Origin: Woeseiaceae bacterium
GTDB taxonomy: Bacteria; Pseudomonadota; Gammaproteobacteria; Steroidobacterales; Woeseiaceae
Assembly (NCBI GenBank): GCA_013043165.1
Contig: JABDOQ010000017.1
Coordinates: forward strand, 17,384-81,383
DNA length: 64,000 bases
Direction of reading: 5' to 3'
Under the pieces are notes generated by a model. That model saw nothing but the letters and a program-made list of their open reading frames with translations. It made no database searches and was not told the DNA's origin. The position numbers and the translations under genes were made by a program. This document shows positions 1 to 8,752 of the stretch, in pieces; within the stretch, counting starts at the first letter, position 1; every line of letters begins with the position of its first letter.

Positions 1-1237
1 GTTTCTCGGCAGGCGTATCGCTCAGCTTCTCGAGCAGCATGTCGATGACATAGAGACCTGGCTCGATGGTCAGCACCATATTCTCTTCGAGCACGCGTGT
101 CAGCCTGAGAAACGGATGCCCGCTGGGTGGGTCAATTGCAGTACCGGACTCGTTTTCCATGAAGCCGGCGACGTCATGAACCTGAATGCCAAGAAGATGA
201 CCGAGCCCGTGCGGGAAGAACGCCGTTGTGACACCCGATTCGAGCAGCGTGTCAGGGTCGCCGGTTGCGAGCTCCGCGTCAACCAGCACCTCGGCCAGCA
301 TCCTGTGTGTGTCAACATGCAAATCGCGATAGTCGACGCCGACTTCGACCCTGTTGACGATTTCCCGTTGCATGACATCCATGCGGTCAATCAGGTCCTG
401 AAATCGCGTGTCATCGAAGGAATAGGTGCGCGTGATGTCCGAGGCGTAGCCGTGCACCTGCGCGCCGGCATCGATCAGGAATGAATGACAAGTATCCGGA
501 TTGCTGCGCTCGAGATCGGTGTAGTGCAACACGGCGCCGTGTTCGTTGAGCGCGATAATATTGCCGTAGGGCAACTCGTAGTCGGTGTGACCGACAGCCT
601 GACAGTAGGCGCGGTGAATCTCGAACTCCGGAAGACCTGCGCGAAACGCCGCCTCTGCCGCACGATGCCCCATTGCACCACGCTTTGAGGCGAGCCGCAT
701 GATGGCGAGCTCGTAGTCAGTCTTGGTGCTACGTGCATAATGCACGATGTTGATTGCCGTGTTGGGGTTGATACGCTCTACGCCGTAGGCGAGCGTTGCG
801 TCCTCGATTTCGCCAATGACAATGCACTTTTCACGCTGTGCGGGCAAAAGCTCGGCTACGTCCTCTATAGCATTCACGATGCGGATGTCAAAGTGTCGCG
901 TCCAGTAGCCCTCCGGCGGACCGGGCACGACGTGCCAGTAGTCCCGAGGTTGGTAATAGAGAAGCAGCGGCGTCTCACCTGGGGTGTAGACGATGTAGGA
1001 AAACGGCAGCTTCGTCAGCGGTGCCCAGCTCACGAAGTGCGGATTGGCTTTGAACGGGTAGAAGTTGTCGTCGAGGAAAGCGACTTTTGGGTTTCCCGAA
1101 TAAATAATGACATGGCTTGCACCCGCCTGTTCCAGCGCATGATCGTGCCGCGCCGTTAGGGTCTCGAGATGGCCTGCGTATAAAGCGCCGAGTGATGGAT
1201 TTTTGTCGGTATAGTCGCTGTTCACAGGGAAGATCAT
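1..1237 (-). CDS. pepQ: Xaa-Pro dipeptidase (prolidase), C-terminus cut by window edge
   Basis: M24-family metallopeptidase that cleaves X-Pro dipeptides in the cytoplasm with two divalent metals. 412 residues are visible from the ATG at 1237-1235. I read metal ligands D256 in LIDAG, D267 in SDITRTY, H343 in FPHGLGH and E392 in LTIEPG; the last Glu of the pita-bread fold lies beyond base 1. The spacing closely follows E. coli PepQ (443 residues), so about 30 residues are missing. The N-terminal creatinase-like domain (about 1-160) is complete. It is divergent from the gamma-glutamyltransferase gene with 85 bp between. PepP is the main alternative, but the N-terminal domain and lengths fit PepQ better. 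Confidence 0.9.
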   Translation of the reverse strand, partial: MIFPVNSDYTDKNPSLGALYAGHLETLTARHDHALEQAGASHVIIYSGNPKVAFLDDNFYPFKANPHFVSWAPLTKLPFSYIVYTPGETPLLLYYQPRDYWHVVPGPPEGYWTRHFDIRIVNAIEDVAELLPAQREKCIVIGEIEDATLAYGVERINPNTAINIVHYARSTKTDYELAIMRLASKRGAMGHRAAEAAFRAGLPEFEIHRAYCQAVGHTDYELPYGNIIALNEHGAVLHYTDLERSNPDTCHSFLIDAGAQVHGYASDITRTYSFDDTRFQDLIDRMDVMQREIVNRVEVGVDYRDLHVDTHRMLAEVLVDAELATGDPDTLLESGVTTAFFPHGLGHLLGIQVHDVAGFMENESGTAIDPPSGHPFLRLTRVLEENMVLTIEPGLYVIDMLLEKLSDTPAEK

Positions 1238-1322
1238 ACCCTGTTGCTGGCGCCGTCGGCGAGTGCCATCATTGGTGCCCCCCGGCAAACGGCATCCCGG
1301 TCTGCGCGGATCGGAGCACAGG

Positions 1323-3035
1323 ATGAGACGAGTTGCATGGTCGATATGCATTGCACTGTTGGTTTACGGGATACCCGTTTTGGCATCTGAGCCGGGATAC
1401 GATCGGGTTACGGGCCGCGCGCTTGCTTCCCGATCGGAGGTTATTGCGCCTCACGGTATGGCAGCGACGAGCCAGCCGCTGGCGACACAGATTGCTATCG
1501 ATATCCTGAAAGCGGGCGGCAGTGCCGTCGATGCTGCCATCGCGGCGAACGCTGCACTGGGTCTCATGGAGCCCACGGGCTGCGGCATCGGCGGGGACTT
1601 GTTCGCGATCGTCTGGGACGCCGACAAAAATGAGCTCACGGGCTTGAACGCATCGGGACGAGCGCCGCAGGCGATGACGCTCGAGTATTTCCAAAAGCGC
1701 GGCATCGATAAAATTCCGCCGTTTGGCCCGTTACCCGTGAGTGTGCCCGGTGCCGTGGACGGATGGTTTGAACTGCATGGACGTTATGCGCGCCTGCCAA
1801 TGCGTGACATCCTGGCGCCGGCAATTCGCTATGCGCGTGACGGCTTTCCCGTGTCAGAAGTCATTGCCTATTACCTTGACCGTAGCGTCGATTGCATCGG
1901 GGAATACCCGGGATTCGCTGAGACCTACATGCCCAACGGCAGAATGCCGCGCAAGGGCGAGATGTTCCGAAACCCGCGGTTGGCGAATACCTATGAGGCG
2001 ATTGCGAGAAAAGGCCGCGACGAATTTTATAAAGGCGATTTCGCGAAAAGGATCGACGCCTATATGACAGAGCAGGGCGGCTTGCTAAGTTACGATGACC
2101 TGGCCGCGCATCAGTCGGAATGGGTCACGCCGGTCTCAACAAATTATCGTGGCTGGGAGGTATACGAGTTACCGCCGAACGGCCAGGGCATCGCCGCGCT
2201 GCAAATCCTGAATATTCTGGAGGGCTTCGACATCGCGGCCATGGGATTCGGTAGTGCCGGGTACCTGCACACGCTGGTCGAAGCCAAAAAGCTGGTGTTC
2301 GAGGACCGCGCCCGGCACTACGCGGACATGAACTTCGTCGACGTGCCTGTCGCACGACTGATTTCGAAGGACTACGCGAGCGAGCGGCGCGAGCTTATTT
2401 CATCAACGCAGGCGTCGAAACGGCTGCCAGCCGGAGACGCAGGGCTTGAAGAGGGTGACACTATCTACCTGACGGTCGCCGACAAGAACGGCAACATGGT
2501 GTCGCTGATCCAAAGCAACTACCGCGGTATGGGGTCCGGAATGACGCCCGGAGAACTCGGCTTCGTGCTGCAGGATCGCGCGGAGCTTTTTGCGCTCGAA
2601 GAAGGCCACGCGAACGTCGTTGAAGGCGGCAAGCGCCCGTTCCATACGATTATCCCGGCATTCGTGATGAAGGATGGTAAGCCATTGATTAGTTTCGGTT
2701 TAATGGGCGGTTCGATGCAGCCCCAGGGGCATGCGCAGGTCATAGTAAACATGGTCGACTTCGGCATGAACCTGCAGGAAGCCGGGGATGCTGCCCGAAT
2801 TAATCACACCGGCTCGTCTGCACCGACGGGCACAACGATGATCGATGGTGGCACCGTCCATATGGAGAGCACTTTTGACGCATCGACGCGTGAGGCAATG
2901 AAGTCCCTCGGGCATACGCTTGGTTCGAGCGATGGCAGTTTCGGCGGATACCAGGCGATCATGCGGGATGAGGCGCAAGGCGTGTATTATGGCGCGTCCG
3001 AAGTACGCAAAGACGGCCACGCGGCAGGATACTAA
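1323..3035 (+). CDS. ggt: gamma-glutamyltransferase, secreted
   Basis: 570-residue Ntn-hydrolase precursor acting on glutathione and other gamma-glutamyl compounds, probably in the periplasm. I start at the ATG at 1323 because it gives a clean signal peptide (RR, a hydrophobic stretch, VLAS). An in-frame ATG at 1263 would bury that signal behind a charged leader. The autoprocessing threonine is T380 in EGDTIYLTV, which would become the N-terminus of the small subunit. GKRPFHTIIP and MGGSMQPQGH follow. The usual GSPGGSRI-type Ser-Ser pair is replaced by GGSM, as in YwrD-like members, so substrate preference may differ from E. coli Ggt. trpS starts 3 bp after its stop. Confidence 0.9.
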   Translation: MRRVAWSICIALLVYGIPVLASEPGYDRVTGRALASRSEVIAPHGMAATSQPLATQIAIDILKAGGSAVDAAIAANAALGLMEPTGCGIGGDLFAIVWDADKNELTGLNASGRAPQAMTLEYFQKRGIDKIPPFGPLPVSVPGAVDGWFELHGRYARLPMRDILAPAIRYARDGFPVSEVIAYYLDRSVDCIGEYPGFAETYMPNGRMPRKGEMFRNPRLANTYEAIARKGRDEFYKGDFAKRIDAYMTEQGGLLSYDDLAAHQSEWVTPVSTNYRGWEVYELPPNGQGIAALQILNILEGFDIAAMGFGSAGYLHTLVEAKKLVFEDRARHYADMNFVDVPVARLISKDYASERRELISSTQASKRLPAGDAGLEEGDTIYLTVADKNGNMVSLIQSNYRGMGSGMTPGELGFVLQDRAELFALEEGHANVVEGGKRPFHTIIPAFVMKDGKPLISFGLMGGSMQPQGHAQVIVNMVDFGMNLQEAGDAARINHTGSSAPTGTTMIDGGTVHMESTFDASTREAMKSLGHTLGSSDGSFGGYQAIMRDEAQGVYYGASEVRKDGHAAGY

Positions 3036-3038
3036 AGC

Positions 3039-4049
3039 ATGACGAAGGAGATCTACCTCACAGGGATTACCACCACGGGAACGCCACACATCGGCAACTA
3101 CGTTGGCGCGATTCGTCCTGGTATTGCGGCCAGCAAAGATCCGAAAAAGAAGAACTACTATTTCCTGGCCGATTTTCATGCGCTCGCAAAAAGCGGCGAC
3201 CCGGACCAGATCAGCAAGTCGACGCTGGAAATCGCGGCCGCATGGATGGCGCTGGGCCTGGATACAGAGCATGCGACGTTCTACCGGCAATCCGATATTC
3301 CGGAGATAACTGAGCTGACCTGGGTGCTGACGAGCATGACGGCCAAGGGCCTGATGAACCGGGCCCATTCCTACAAAGCGGCGGTGCAGGCGAACGTCGA
3401 AAGTGGCAACAAGGATCCTGACAAGGGCATCACCATGGCGCTGTACAGCTACCCGATTCTGATGGCTGCAGACATCCTGATGTTCAAGTCGACCAAGGTT
3501 CCGGTCGGGAGAGACCAGAAACAGCATGTCGAAATGGCGCGCGACATGGCGCAGCGATTTAATCATCACTACGGCGACATATTCGTGCTGCCGGAGCCGG
3601 TCATTGATGATCACACGGCAGTACTCGCGGGACTTGACGGCCGCAAGATGAGCAAGAGCTACAATAATACGATCCCGTTGTTCGCGGCGGAAAAACCGCT
3701 GAGAAAACTCATCATGAAAATCAAGACCAACAGTCTTGAGCCGGGCGAGCCGAAGGAAACGGAGGGCAGTACTATCTTCGACATCTTCAAAGCCTTCGCG
3801 ACCCCTGGCGAAACGGCAGAGGTCGAGAAGCTCTATGCCGAGGGTATCGCCTGGGGAGAGATGAAGCAGAAATTGTTCGAGTACATCAACGAGCATATTA
3901 AGCCCGCCCGCGACGAATACGAGCGACTGATTGCCGACCCGGCGATTGTCGAGGCGGAGCTCGTGAAGGGTGCGGAACGAGCGCGAGAAATCGCCGTGCC
4001 CTACATGGCGACAATTCGCGACGCAATAGGAATTCGAAAACTGGGATAG
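3039..4049 (+). CDS. trpS: tryptophan--tRNA ligase
   Basis: Class Ic aminoacyl-tRNA synthetase, 336 residues, that charges tRNA-Trp in the cytoplasm. The HIGH-equivalent is PHIGN at residues 16-20 and the KMSKS loop is intact at 203-207. Length and ends fit bacterial TrpRS. The ATG follows the gamma-glutamyltransferase stop by 3 bp, so the two are probably cotranscribed, although that pairing has no obvious functional logic. The DUF4404 gene begins 8 bp after the stop. Confidence 0.95.
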   Translation: MTKEIYLTGITTTGTPHIGNYVGAIRPGIAASKDPKKKNYYFLADFHALAKSGDPDQISKSTLEIAAAWMALGLDTEHATFYRQSDIPEITELTWVLTSMTAKGLMNRAHSYKAAVQANVESGNKDPDKGITMALYSYPILMAADILMFKSTKVPVGRDQKQHVEMARDMAQRFNHHYGDIFVLPEPVIDDHTAVLAGLDGRKMSKSYNNTIPLFAAEKPLRKLIMKIKTNSLEPGEPKETEGSTIFDIFKAFATPGETAEVEKLYAEGIAWGEMKQKLFEYINEHIKPARDEYERLIADPAIVEAELVKGAERAREIAVPYMATIRDAIGIRKLG

Positions 4050-4057
4050 GCGCGACC

Positions 4058-4321
4058 ATGAGCAATAAAGAGATTCGAGAGTTACTGGCCAGGCTCCAGA
4101 ATGAAATTCAGAAGACGGAGCTGGATGACGATACGCTCGCGGCCGTGCGTGAGCTGGATACAGATATCGACGACCTGCTGGACCCCGAAGGGCACCGCGC
4201 GGAAACGGATACTGTTCTGGAGAAAGCCAGGGAACTGGAAACAAACTTCGCGACAGAACACCCGACCATCGAGCGTTTCTTGCGCGAGGTGATTGATGTG
4301 CTCGTTCGAATGGGAATCTGA
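4058..4321 (+). CDS. DUF4404 family small protein
   Basis: 87-residue acidic, mostly helical protein. The pattern (KEIRELLARLQNEI at the start, a DDLLDPE acidic middle, HPTIERFLREVIDVLVRMGI at the end) matches my memory of DUF4404. No enzymatic motif, signal peptide or membrane segment is visible, and the heptad spacing of Leu and Ile suggests a helical hairpin or coiled coil. It follows trpS by 8 bp and is likely on the same mRNA. Function is unknown. Confidence 0.7.
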   Translation: MSNKEIRELLARLQNEIQKTELDDDTLAAVRELDTDIDDLLDPEGHRAETDTVLEKARELETNFATEHPTIERFLREVIDVLVRMGI

Positions 4322-4339
4322 GTGCATATTGGTGTGGGC

Positions 4340-4379
4340 GTCAGTCGCCACTGACTGAAGAGGGCCTTGCCAAGAGGCC
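4340..4379 (+). other. two adjacent stem-loops after the trpS/DUF4404 unit
   Basis: GTCAGT-CGCC-ACTGAC (4340-4355) is a perfect 6-bp hairpin. GGCCT...AGGCC (4363-4379) follows immediately. Neither has a T-run, so this is not a clear intrinsic terminator; it may stabilise the upstream 3' end. The rest of the 80-bp gap holds only the Shine-Dalgarno of the next gene. Confidence 0.35.
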
Positions 4380-4401
4380 GTTACTCCATGGGAGAAGGGT
4401 T

Positions 4402-4587
4402 GTGGGTCATAAAGAATATTGCGTTATTTCAGGTACGCTGTTTGCTCTGGTCGCTCTTGCCCACTTGCTGCGAATCGTCTACGGGATGTCGGTCCAGGTC
4501 GATGATTTTGCGGTTCCGATGATGGTTTCCTGGGTTGGCCTGGTCATACCGGGCGCACTGGCAGTCTGGGCGTTGCAGATCAAATGA
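4402..4587 (+). CDS. small inner-membrane protein of unknown function
   Basis: 61 residues from a GTG start preceded by GGAGAAGG at 4391-4398, a strong Shine-Dalgarno. Two hydrophobic helices are visible, roughly residues 8-27 and 38-57, joined by a short acidic loop. That predicts a two-pass inner-membrane protein with both ends on the same side. The stop overlaps the ATG of the cupin gene (ATGA), so the two are translationally coupled. I do not recognise a family. Confidence 0.6.
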   Translation: MGHKEYCVISGTLFALVALAHLLRIVYGMSVQVDDFAVPMMVSWVGLVIPGALAVWALQIK

Positions 4588-4958
4588 GTCGCCCGACAGC
4601 ATTCAATCCGCGCACGCATACGATCGGTCTTGGCCGCGACTTGCTGGCCTGCACGGTTCCCGAGAGACCCGATCCTCCGATTGCCGTCGATGGAGTTACT
4701 TTTGGCGTCGCCGAGATGTCCGGGAACTCACCTCATGGCGGCGAGATGCATCCCGACGGTGATGAGGTTTTATACCTGATTGCCGGCCGGGCCAGGGTAG
4801 TTTTCCTGGATACTGATGACGACGATATAGAGATGCGGCCGGGAGACGGCCTGGTTGTGCCGAAGGGAGTCTGGCACCGGGTAGACATCCTCGAACCCTG
4901 CCAGATCGTATATTTGACGCCGGGTCCGAATAACCAGTTCAGGCCGTTGCAGGACTAA
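4584..4958 (+). CDS. cupin-domain protein
   Basis: 124-residue single-domain cupin, cytoplasmic. The first motif is visible as PHGGEMHPDGDEVLYLIAG (about residues 50-68) and the second as RPGDGLVVPKGVWHRVDI (about 92-109). The motif-1 His and Glu and the motif-2 His can ligand a metal. The fold covers enzymes and sugar or small-molecule binding proteins, so substrate cannot be read from sequence. The start overlaps the stop of the upstream membrane-protein gene. Confidence 0.8.
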   Translation: MSRPTAFNPRTHTIGLGRDLLACTVPERPDPPIAVDGVTFGVAEMSGNSPHGGEMHPDGDEVLYLIAGRARVVFLDTDDDDIEMRPGDGLVVPKGVWHRVDILEPCQIVYLTPGPNNQFRPLQD

Positions 4959-4980
4959 TGCAGGCGGGTGCGGAACAGTT

Positions 4981-5313
4981 ATGAACGAACTCTCTTTTCT
5001 GGTCAAAGGCTCGGCCGCGGACCCCTACGAGCTTACGTTTATCAAAGACGGTGACAGCCTGACGGCGCTATGCACCTGCCCGGCGGGCCAGTTCGGAAAT
5101 TTTTGCAAACACCGAATCACGATTCTCGATGGTGATGACAAAGCCATTGTTAGTAACAACGCGGACCGGGTTGCAACAATTGTCGAATGGCTGCGGGGAA
5201 CCGATGTGGCGGCGGCTTTGGCTGAGTTTCGGAACCTGGAAAATACCGGCAGCGGATCAAAAAACGCCCTCGCTGCCGCGAAAAAGAAGTTGGCACGAGC
5301 AATGAATACTTGA
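4981..5313 (+). CDS. small SWIM zinc-finger protein
   Basis: 110 residues. The pattern C31-x-C33-x8-C42-x-H44 (CTCPAGQFGNFCKH) is a canonical SWIM finger (CxCx(n)CxH), a small zinc module usually found in DNA- or protein-binding proteins. The rest is a beta-rich N-terminus and a helical Lys/Ala-rich C-terminus (AAAKKKLARAM). SWIM domains usually sit in larger helicases or recombination factors, so a free-standing one is less common. It follows the cupin gene by 22 bp. The binding partner is unknown. Confidence 0.65.
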   Translation: MNELSFLVKGSAADPYELTFIKDGDSLTALCTCPAGQFGNFCKHRITILDGDDKAIVSNNADRVATIVEWLRGTDVAAALAEFRNLENTGSGSKNALAAAKKKLARAMNT

Positions 5314-5398
5314 AGTCGACTACTTTCACCTCAATCGCTGCTGCCTGCGTCGTCGTATAGTATGGCGATCGCCGGCTACCGTCATTAAAGAGAATACG

Positions 5399-6664
5399 TT
5401 GCAGACATCGAAGAACTATCGCAATTACGTGCTGCTGTTGCTGATGGTCGTATATATCTTTAATTTTATTGATCGGCAGATTCTGGTCATCCTGCAGGAA
5501 TCGATCAAGGCGGAGCTCGGTCTCAGTGACAAGCAGCTCGGTTTGTTGTCCGGCTTTACGTTCGCTGTCTTCTACGTAGTGTGTGGAATTCCGATCGCGC
5601 GCTGGGCGGATCGCTACAACCGCGTCAACATCGTATCGCTGTCGATAGCCGTATGGAGCGGGATGACTGCGCTCAGCGGCCTGACAGCGAACTTCATGCA
5701 GTTGCTGGCGGCGAGAATTGGTGTTGGCGTTGGCGAGGCTGGCGGAAGCCCGCCGTCGCACTCGATAATTTCAGATTATTTCCCGCACGAAGAGCGCGGT
5801 CGGGCACTGTCGGTGTATTCCATCGGAATCTATATCGGTATTCTGATCGGATTCCTGCTGGGCGGATGGGTCAACCAGTTCTTCGGGTGGCGTGTTGCAT
5901 TTCTGGTCGTGGGCTTGCCCGGAATCCTTATGGCCGTTGTCGTAAAGCTTACGTTGCGGGAGCCGCCGCGCGGCCAGATGGACGACGGCGATCACACCGA
6001 TGCTCCCGAGAGCCACTTACTTGTCGACCTGAAACGTTTGTGGGCGCTACGCAGCTTTCGATACGCGGCTTTCGGCGCGGGATTCAACGCGTTTCTTGGC
6101 TACGGTGCCTTGAATTTCATGCCGTCGTTCGCCATTCGCATATACGACGTTCCCGTGGGCCTGGTGGGCACCTGGCTGGCTTTGATCGCCGGTTTCGCCG
6201 GAGCCGCGGGCGCCTACGCGGGGGGACACCTGAGCGACCACCTTGGCAAACGGGACTACCGCTGGTCGTACTGGGTGCCGGCGCTCAGTACCTTGGGCGC
6301 CGGCCTGTTGCTATTGCCGATGATGTTGAGCGGTCAGCAGTACGTCATGTGGGGCATCTATGTCCTTGTGGCGCTATGCCAGGCTATGTTCCTCGGGCCG
6401 ACGATTGCAATGGCGCATGCGCTCGTCGGACCTCGTTATCGAGCTTTATCGTCGTCCGTGTTGTTCTTTGTGCTGAACATCATCGGGCTCGGGCTCGGCC
6501 CGCTGACCGTCGGCGCGGTCAGCGACGCGCTGGCACCGTCGCTCGGCGTTAATTCGATACGTTGGGCAATCATGAGTACCGCGATCGCCGCGTTTGTCGG
6601 TGCTGGTCTTTACTTCAATGCAGCCCGTTACGTTCGTAGTGACCTGCGGTCCGGAGAAAGATAA
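5399..6664 (+). CDS. MFS transporter, spinster-like
   Basis: 421-residue, 12-helix major facilitator. The TTG start at 5399 follows AAAGAGAA and places NFIDRQ in the first helix. The conserved loop between helices 2 and 3 reads GIPIARWADRYNR and helix 4 begins near RIGVGVGEAGG. FIDRQ followed by GVGEAGGSP is typical of the spinster-like branch, whose bacterial substrates are mostly unknown. A possible -10 (TATAGT) lies near 5356 without a good -35. The methyltransferase gene starts 13 bp after the stop. Confidence 0.8.
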   Translation: MQTSKNYRNYVLLLLMVVYIFNFIDRQILVILQESIKAELGLSDKQLGLLSGFTFAVFYVVCGIPIARWADRYNRVNIVSLSIAVWSGMTALSGLTANFMQLLAARIGVGVGEAGGSPPSHSIISDYFPHEERGRALSVYSIGIYIGILIGFLLGGWVNQFFGWRVAFLVVGLPGILMAVVVKLTLREPPRGQMDDGDHTDAPESHLLVDLKRLWALRSFRYAAFGAGFNAFLGYGALNFMPSFAIRIYDVPVGLVGTWLALIAGFAGAAGAYAGGHLSDHLGKRDYRWSYWVPALSTLGAGLLLLPMMLSGQQYVMWGIYVLVALCQAMFLGPTIAMAHALVGPRYRALSSSVLFFVLNIIGLGLGPLTVGAVSDALAPSLGVNSIRWAIMSTAIAAFVGAGLYFNAARYVRSDLRSGER

Positions 6665-6677
6665 GCTCGGAGTTACT

Positions 6678-7298
6678 ATGAGCAAGAGCGGCAAAACCCA
6701 TTGGCAGAGAGTCTACGTCGAGAAAAACCCTACCGCGGTCTCCTGGTACCAGCCAGTTCCCGAAAAATCCCTGCAGTTTATTCGCTCGACGGGCATAGCC
6801 AAGGACAAACCGATCCTCGATGCCGGTGGCGGGGCATCCACGCTCGTTGATCACCTGATGAACGAGGGCTACACGGATATCAGTGTCCTCGATATCTCCG
6901 GCAAGGCGCTCGAACGGTCGCGTGACCGGCTTGGCAATCTCGCGGGAGCTATAACGTGGATTGAATCGGATGTCACGGAGTTCGAGTCCTCGCGAAAGTT
7001 TGCACTGTGGCATGACAGGGCCGTATTTCATTTTCTGACCCAATCGGTCGATCGCGATAAATACATCGAGGCGGTTTGCCGGGCCCTGCAACCGAAGGGA
7101 CATCTCGTGCTGGCCACTTTCGGACCGCAGGGTCCCGAGCGTTGCAGCGGCCTGGACATTCAGCGCTACGGCGTCGATGAATTGCAGATCCTGTTTGGCA
7201 GCCGCTTCGATTTATGCAGTCACGAACTCGACGAGCATGCGACACCGACCGGATCGAAGCAGCAATTCCTGTATTCATGGTGGCAAGCGGCGTCCTGA
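6678..7298 (+). CDS. class I SAM-dependent methyltransferase
   Basis: 206 residues. Motif I is PILDAGGGAST (about residues 48-58), followed by the acidic turn SVLDIS (near 74) and a motif-IV-like ALWHDRAVFHFL. I chose the ATG at 6678 (MSKSGKTHWQRVY) because it matches the common N-terminus of this small methyltransferase group (HW..VY......SWYQ). An upstream ATG at 6594 would overlap the MFS gene by 71 bp. The substrate is unknown; small molecules are as likely as proteins. Confidence 0.8.
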   Translation: MSKSGKTHWQRVYVEKNPTAVSWYQPVPEKSLQFIRSTGIAKDKPILDAGGGASTLVDHLMNEGYTDISVLDISGKALERSRDRLGNLAGAITWIESDVTEFESSRKFALWHDRAVFHFLTQSVDRDKYIEAVCRALQPKGHLVLATFGPQGPERCSGLDIQRYGVDELQILFGSRFDLCSHELDEHATPTGSKQQFLYSWWQAAS

Positions 7299-7328
7299 AA
7301 AAAGCGCACAAAGAAAAGGAGAATAGCT

Positions 7329-7718
7329 ATGGACATCAACATCTGGGCTGTAGTGGTGGCAGCCGCATCCAGTTTCCTGTTGGGAGGCCTGTGGTATTCG
7401 CCACTGCTATTCCTGAAGCCGTGGAACAATGCCATGGGCCGTACCGAAGAAGATAATGGTCACCCTGCGAAAGTCTTCGGTTTGAGCTTTCTTTTCGCGC
7501 TGGTCTCGGCATACGTTTTTGCTCTGTTGCTGGGGCCCGATCCGGTCCTGTCAGAATCCTGGAAAGCGGGGCTCCTGGTCGGGCTTGGTTTTGTCGGCAT
7601 GAGCTTCGGCATCAACTATCAGTTCGCCAACCGCCCGTTTACCGCACTGTTTATCGACGGCGGGTATCACACCGGGCAGTTTGTCATTTATGGCCTGATT
7701 CTCGGTGCGTGGCACTGA
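7329..7718 (+). CDS. DUF1761 membrane protein
   Basis: 129 residues with four predicted membrane helices. The N-terminal pattern INIWAVVVAAASSFLLGGLW and later Tyr-Ser-Pro and Trp are typical of DUF1761. A good Shine-Dalgarno (AAAGGAGAA) precedes the ATG at 7329. The 3' end overlaps the GTG start of the acetyltransferase gene by 10 bp. Function unknown. Confidence 0.75.
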   Translation: MDINIWAVVVAAASSFLLGGLWYSPLLFLKPWNNAMGRTEEDNGHPAKVFGLSFLFALVSAYVFALLLGPDPVLSESWKAGLLVGLGFVGMSFGINYQFANRPFTALFIDGGYHTGQFVIYGLILGAWH

Positions 7719-8245
7719 TCAAGGCATCTCCCGACTGGCACCTGGAGACCGAGCGACTTTCACTGCGGCGAATTACGCTGCAGGACGCCGACTTGATGCT
7801 GGCAATCTGGAACGATCCTGCTTTCATGCGTCATGTCGGAGATCGCGGTATTCGCACGGCTAACGAGGCAAAGGCTGCTCTGAAAGAAGGCGCATTCAAG
7901 TTGTATGATGACTATGGTTACGGCCCGTACTGCATGTCACTCAAACAAAGAGGCGCGAGAATCGGCATCTGCGGTCTGTTTCGACGCGACAACCTGGACG
8001 ACCCGGACATCGGTTTTGCAACACTTCCGAATTATTGCGGCATGGGATTCGCTGCCGAGGCAGCACATGCCGTTCTCGCCCACGCGCGTGACGATCTGGG
8101 TATACAGCGTCTGACAGCGATCGTGTCTCCTGAAAACCGGGCGTCAATCAGGTTGATTGAAAAACTTGGCATGAGTTTCGAAAGAGGCATTACAATGCCG
8201 GGCGAAGAAGACGATATCAGCCTGTACAGCATGAGCCTGTGCTGA
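7709..8245 (+). CDS. GNAT family N-acetyltransferase (RimJ/RimL-like)
   Basis: 178 residues. The opening LETERLSLRRIT is characteristic of the RimJ/RimL-type branch. PNYCGMGFAAEAAHAVLAHA (about 110-130) corresponds to the acetyl-CoA pyrophosphate-binding region. NRASIRLIEKLGMSFER is the usual C-terminal motif (N..S..L..KLGF). The GTG start overlaps the DUF1761 gene. The acyl acceptor cannot be deduced. Confidence 0.85.
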   Translation: MALIKASPDWHLETERLSLRRITLQDADLMLAIWNDPAFMRHVGDRGIRTANEAKAALKEGAFKLYDDYGYGPYCMSLKQRGARIGICGLFRRDNLDDPDIGFATLPNYCGMGFAAEAAHAVLAHARDDLGIQRLTAIVSPENRASIRLIEKLGMSFERGITMPGEEDDISLYSMSLC

Positions 8246-8260
8246 TCGGGCAGGAGAAGC

Positions 8261-8749
8261 ATGGAGTTTTTCAGGAACGACGGTGCCCGGACGGGCCTCT
8301 TTTTTGGGGCAACCTCTGGTGTTATTACGACAATTGGTCTGATTGTCGGCCTCAATTCCGGCACGAAGTCCGTGATTGCAGTCCTCGGCGGCATTCTTGT
8401 CATCGCCGTTGCCGACGCGATGTCCGATGCGCTCGGCATTCACCTGGCCGAGGAGGCGGATCCGAGTACGTCGCACGGTCACGTCTGGTCGGCGACCATA
8501 ATGACCTTCCTTACGAAGTTCGTATTCTCGATCAGTTTCGCCGTGCCGTTACTACTGCTGCCGCTTGCGACGGCCGTTCTGGTTTCGGTCGCATGGGCGA
8601 TGCTGGTTATTGTTGTATTGAGCTATTTTCTGGCGCGTTCGCAGGGAGAGTCGCCGTTAGCCATTATTGCAGAGCATGTCGGCATCGCCATGTTGGTCGT
8701 CATTTTCTCCCACTATATTGGTGTCTGGGTAGGAAAAGCGTTTGGATAG
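8261..8749 (+). CDS. VIT1/CCC1-like membrane protein
   Basis: 162 residues, about five hydrophobic helices. The first helix, GVITTIGLIVGLNSGTK, and the second, VAVADAMSDALGIHLAEE, resemble the vacuolar iron transporter family (VIT1/CCC1), including the acidic and small residues in helix 2. It is shorter than full VIT proteins (about 230) and lacks the usual cytosolic metal-binding domain. Metal transport is therefore an inference. Shine-Dalgarno AGGAGAA lies before the ATG. Confidence 0.55.
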   Translation: MEFFRNDGARTGLFFGATSGVITTIGLIVGLNSGTKSVIAVLGGILVIAVADAMSDALGIHLAEEADPSTSHGHVWSATIMTFLTKFVFSISFAVPLLLLPLATAVLVSVAWAMLVIVVLSYFLARSQGESPLAIIAEHVGIAMLVVIFSHYIGVWVGKAFG

Positions 8750-8752
8750 TTG

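Noticed and set aside
2700..4244. 514-codon minus-strand frame antisense to trpS and the end of ggt
   Set aside because: It lies wholly over well-supported trpS, and its translation is low-complexity in Arg and Ala-rich codon shadows with no family resemblance. It is a by-product of GC-rich codon use.
4340..4379. intrinsic terminator after the DUF4404 gene
   Set aside because: Stem-loops are present but no T-run follows either one.
5581..6552. 323-codon plus-strand frame overlapping the MFS gene in another frame
   Set aside because: Arg-rich shadow of a clear 12-helix transporter; no start signal.
8261..8749. firm assignment of an iron transporter
   Set aside because: The protein resembles VIT1/CCC1 in its first two helices only and is short, so the ion was left open.
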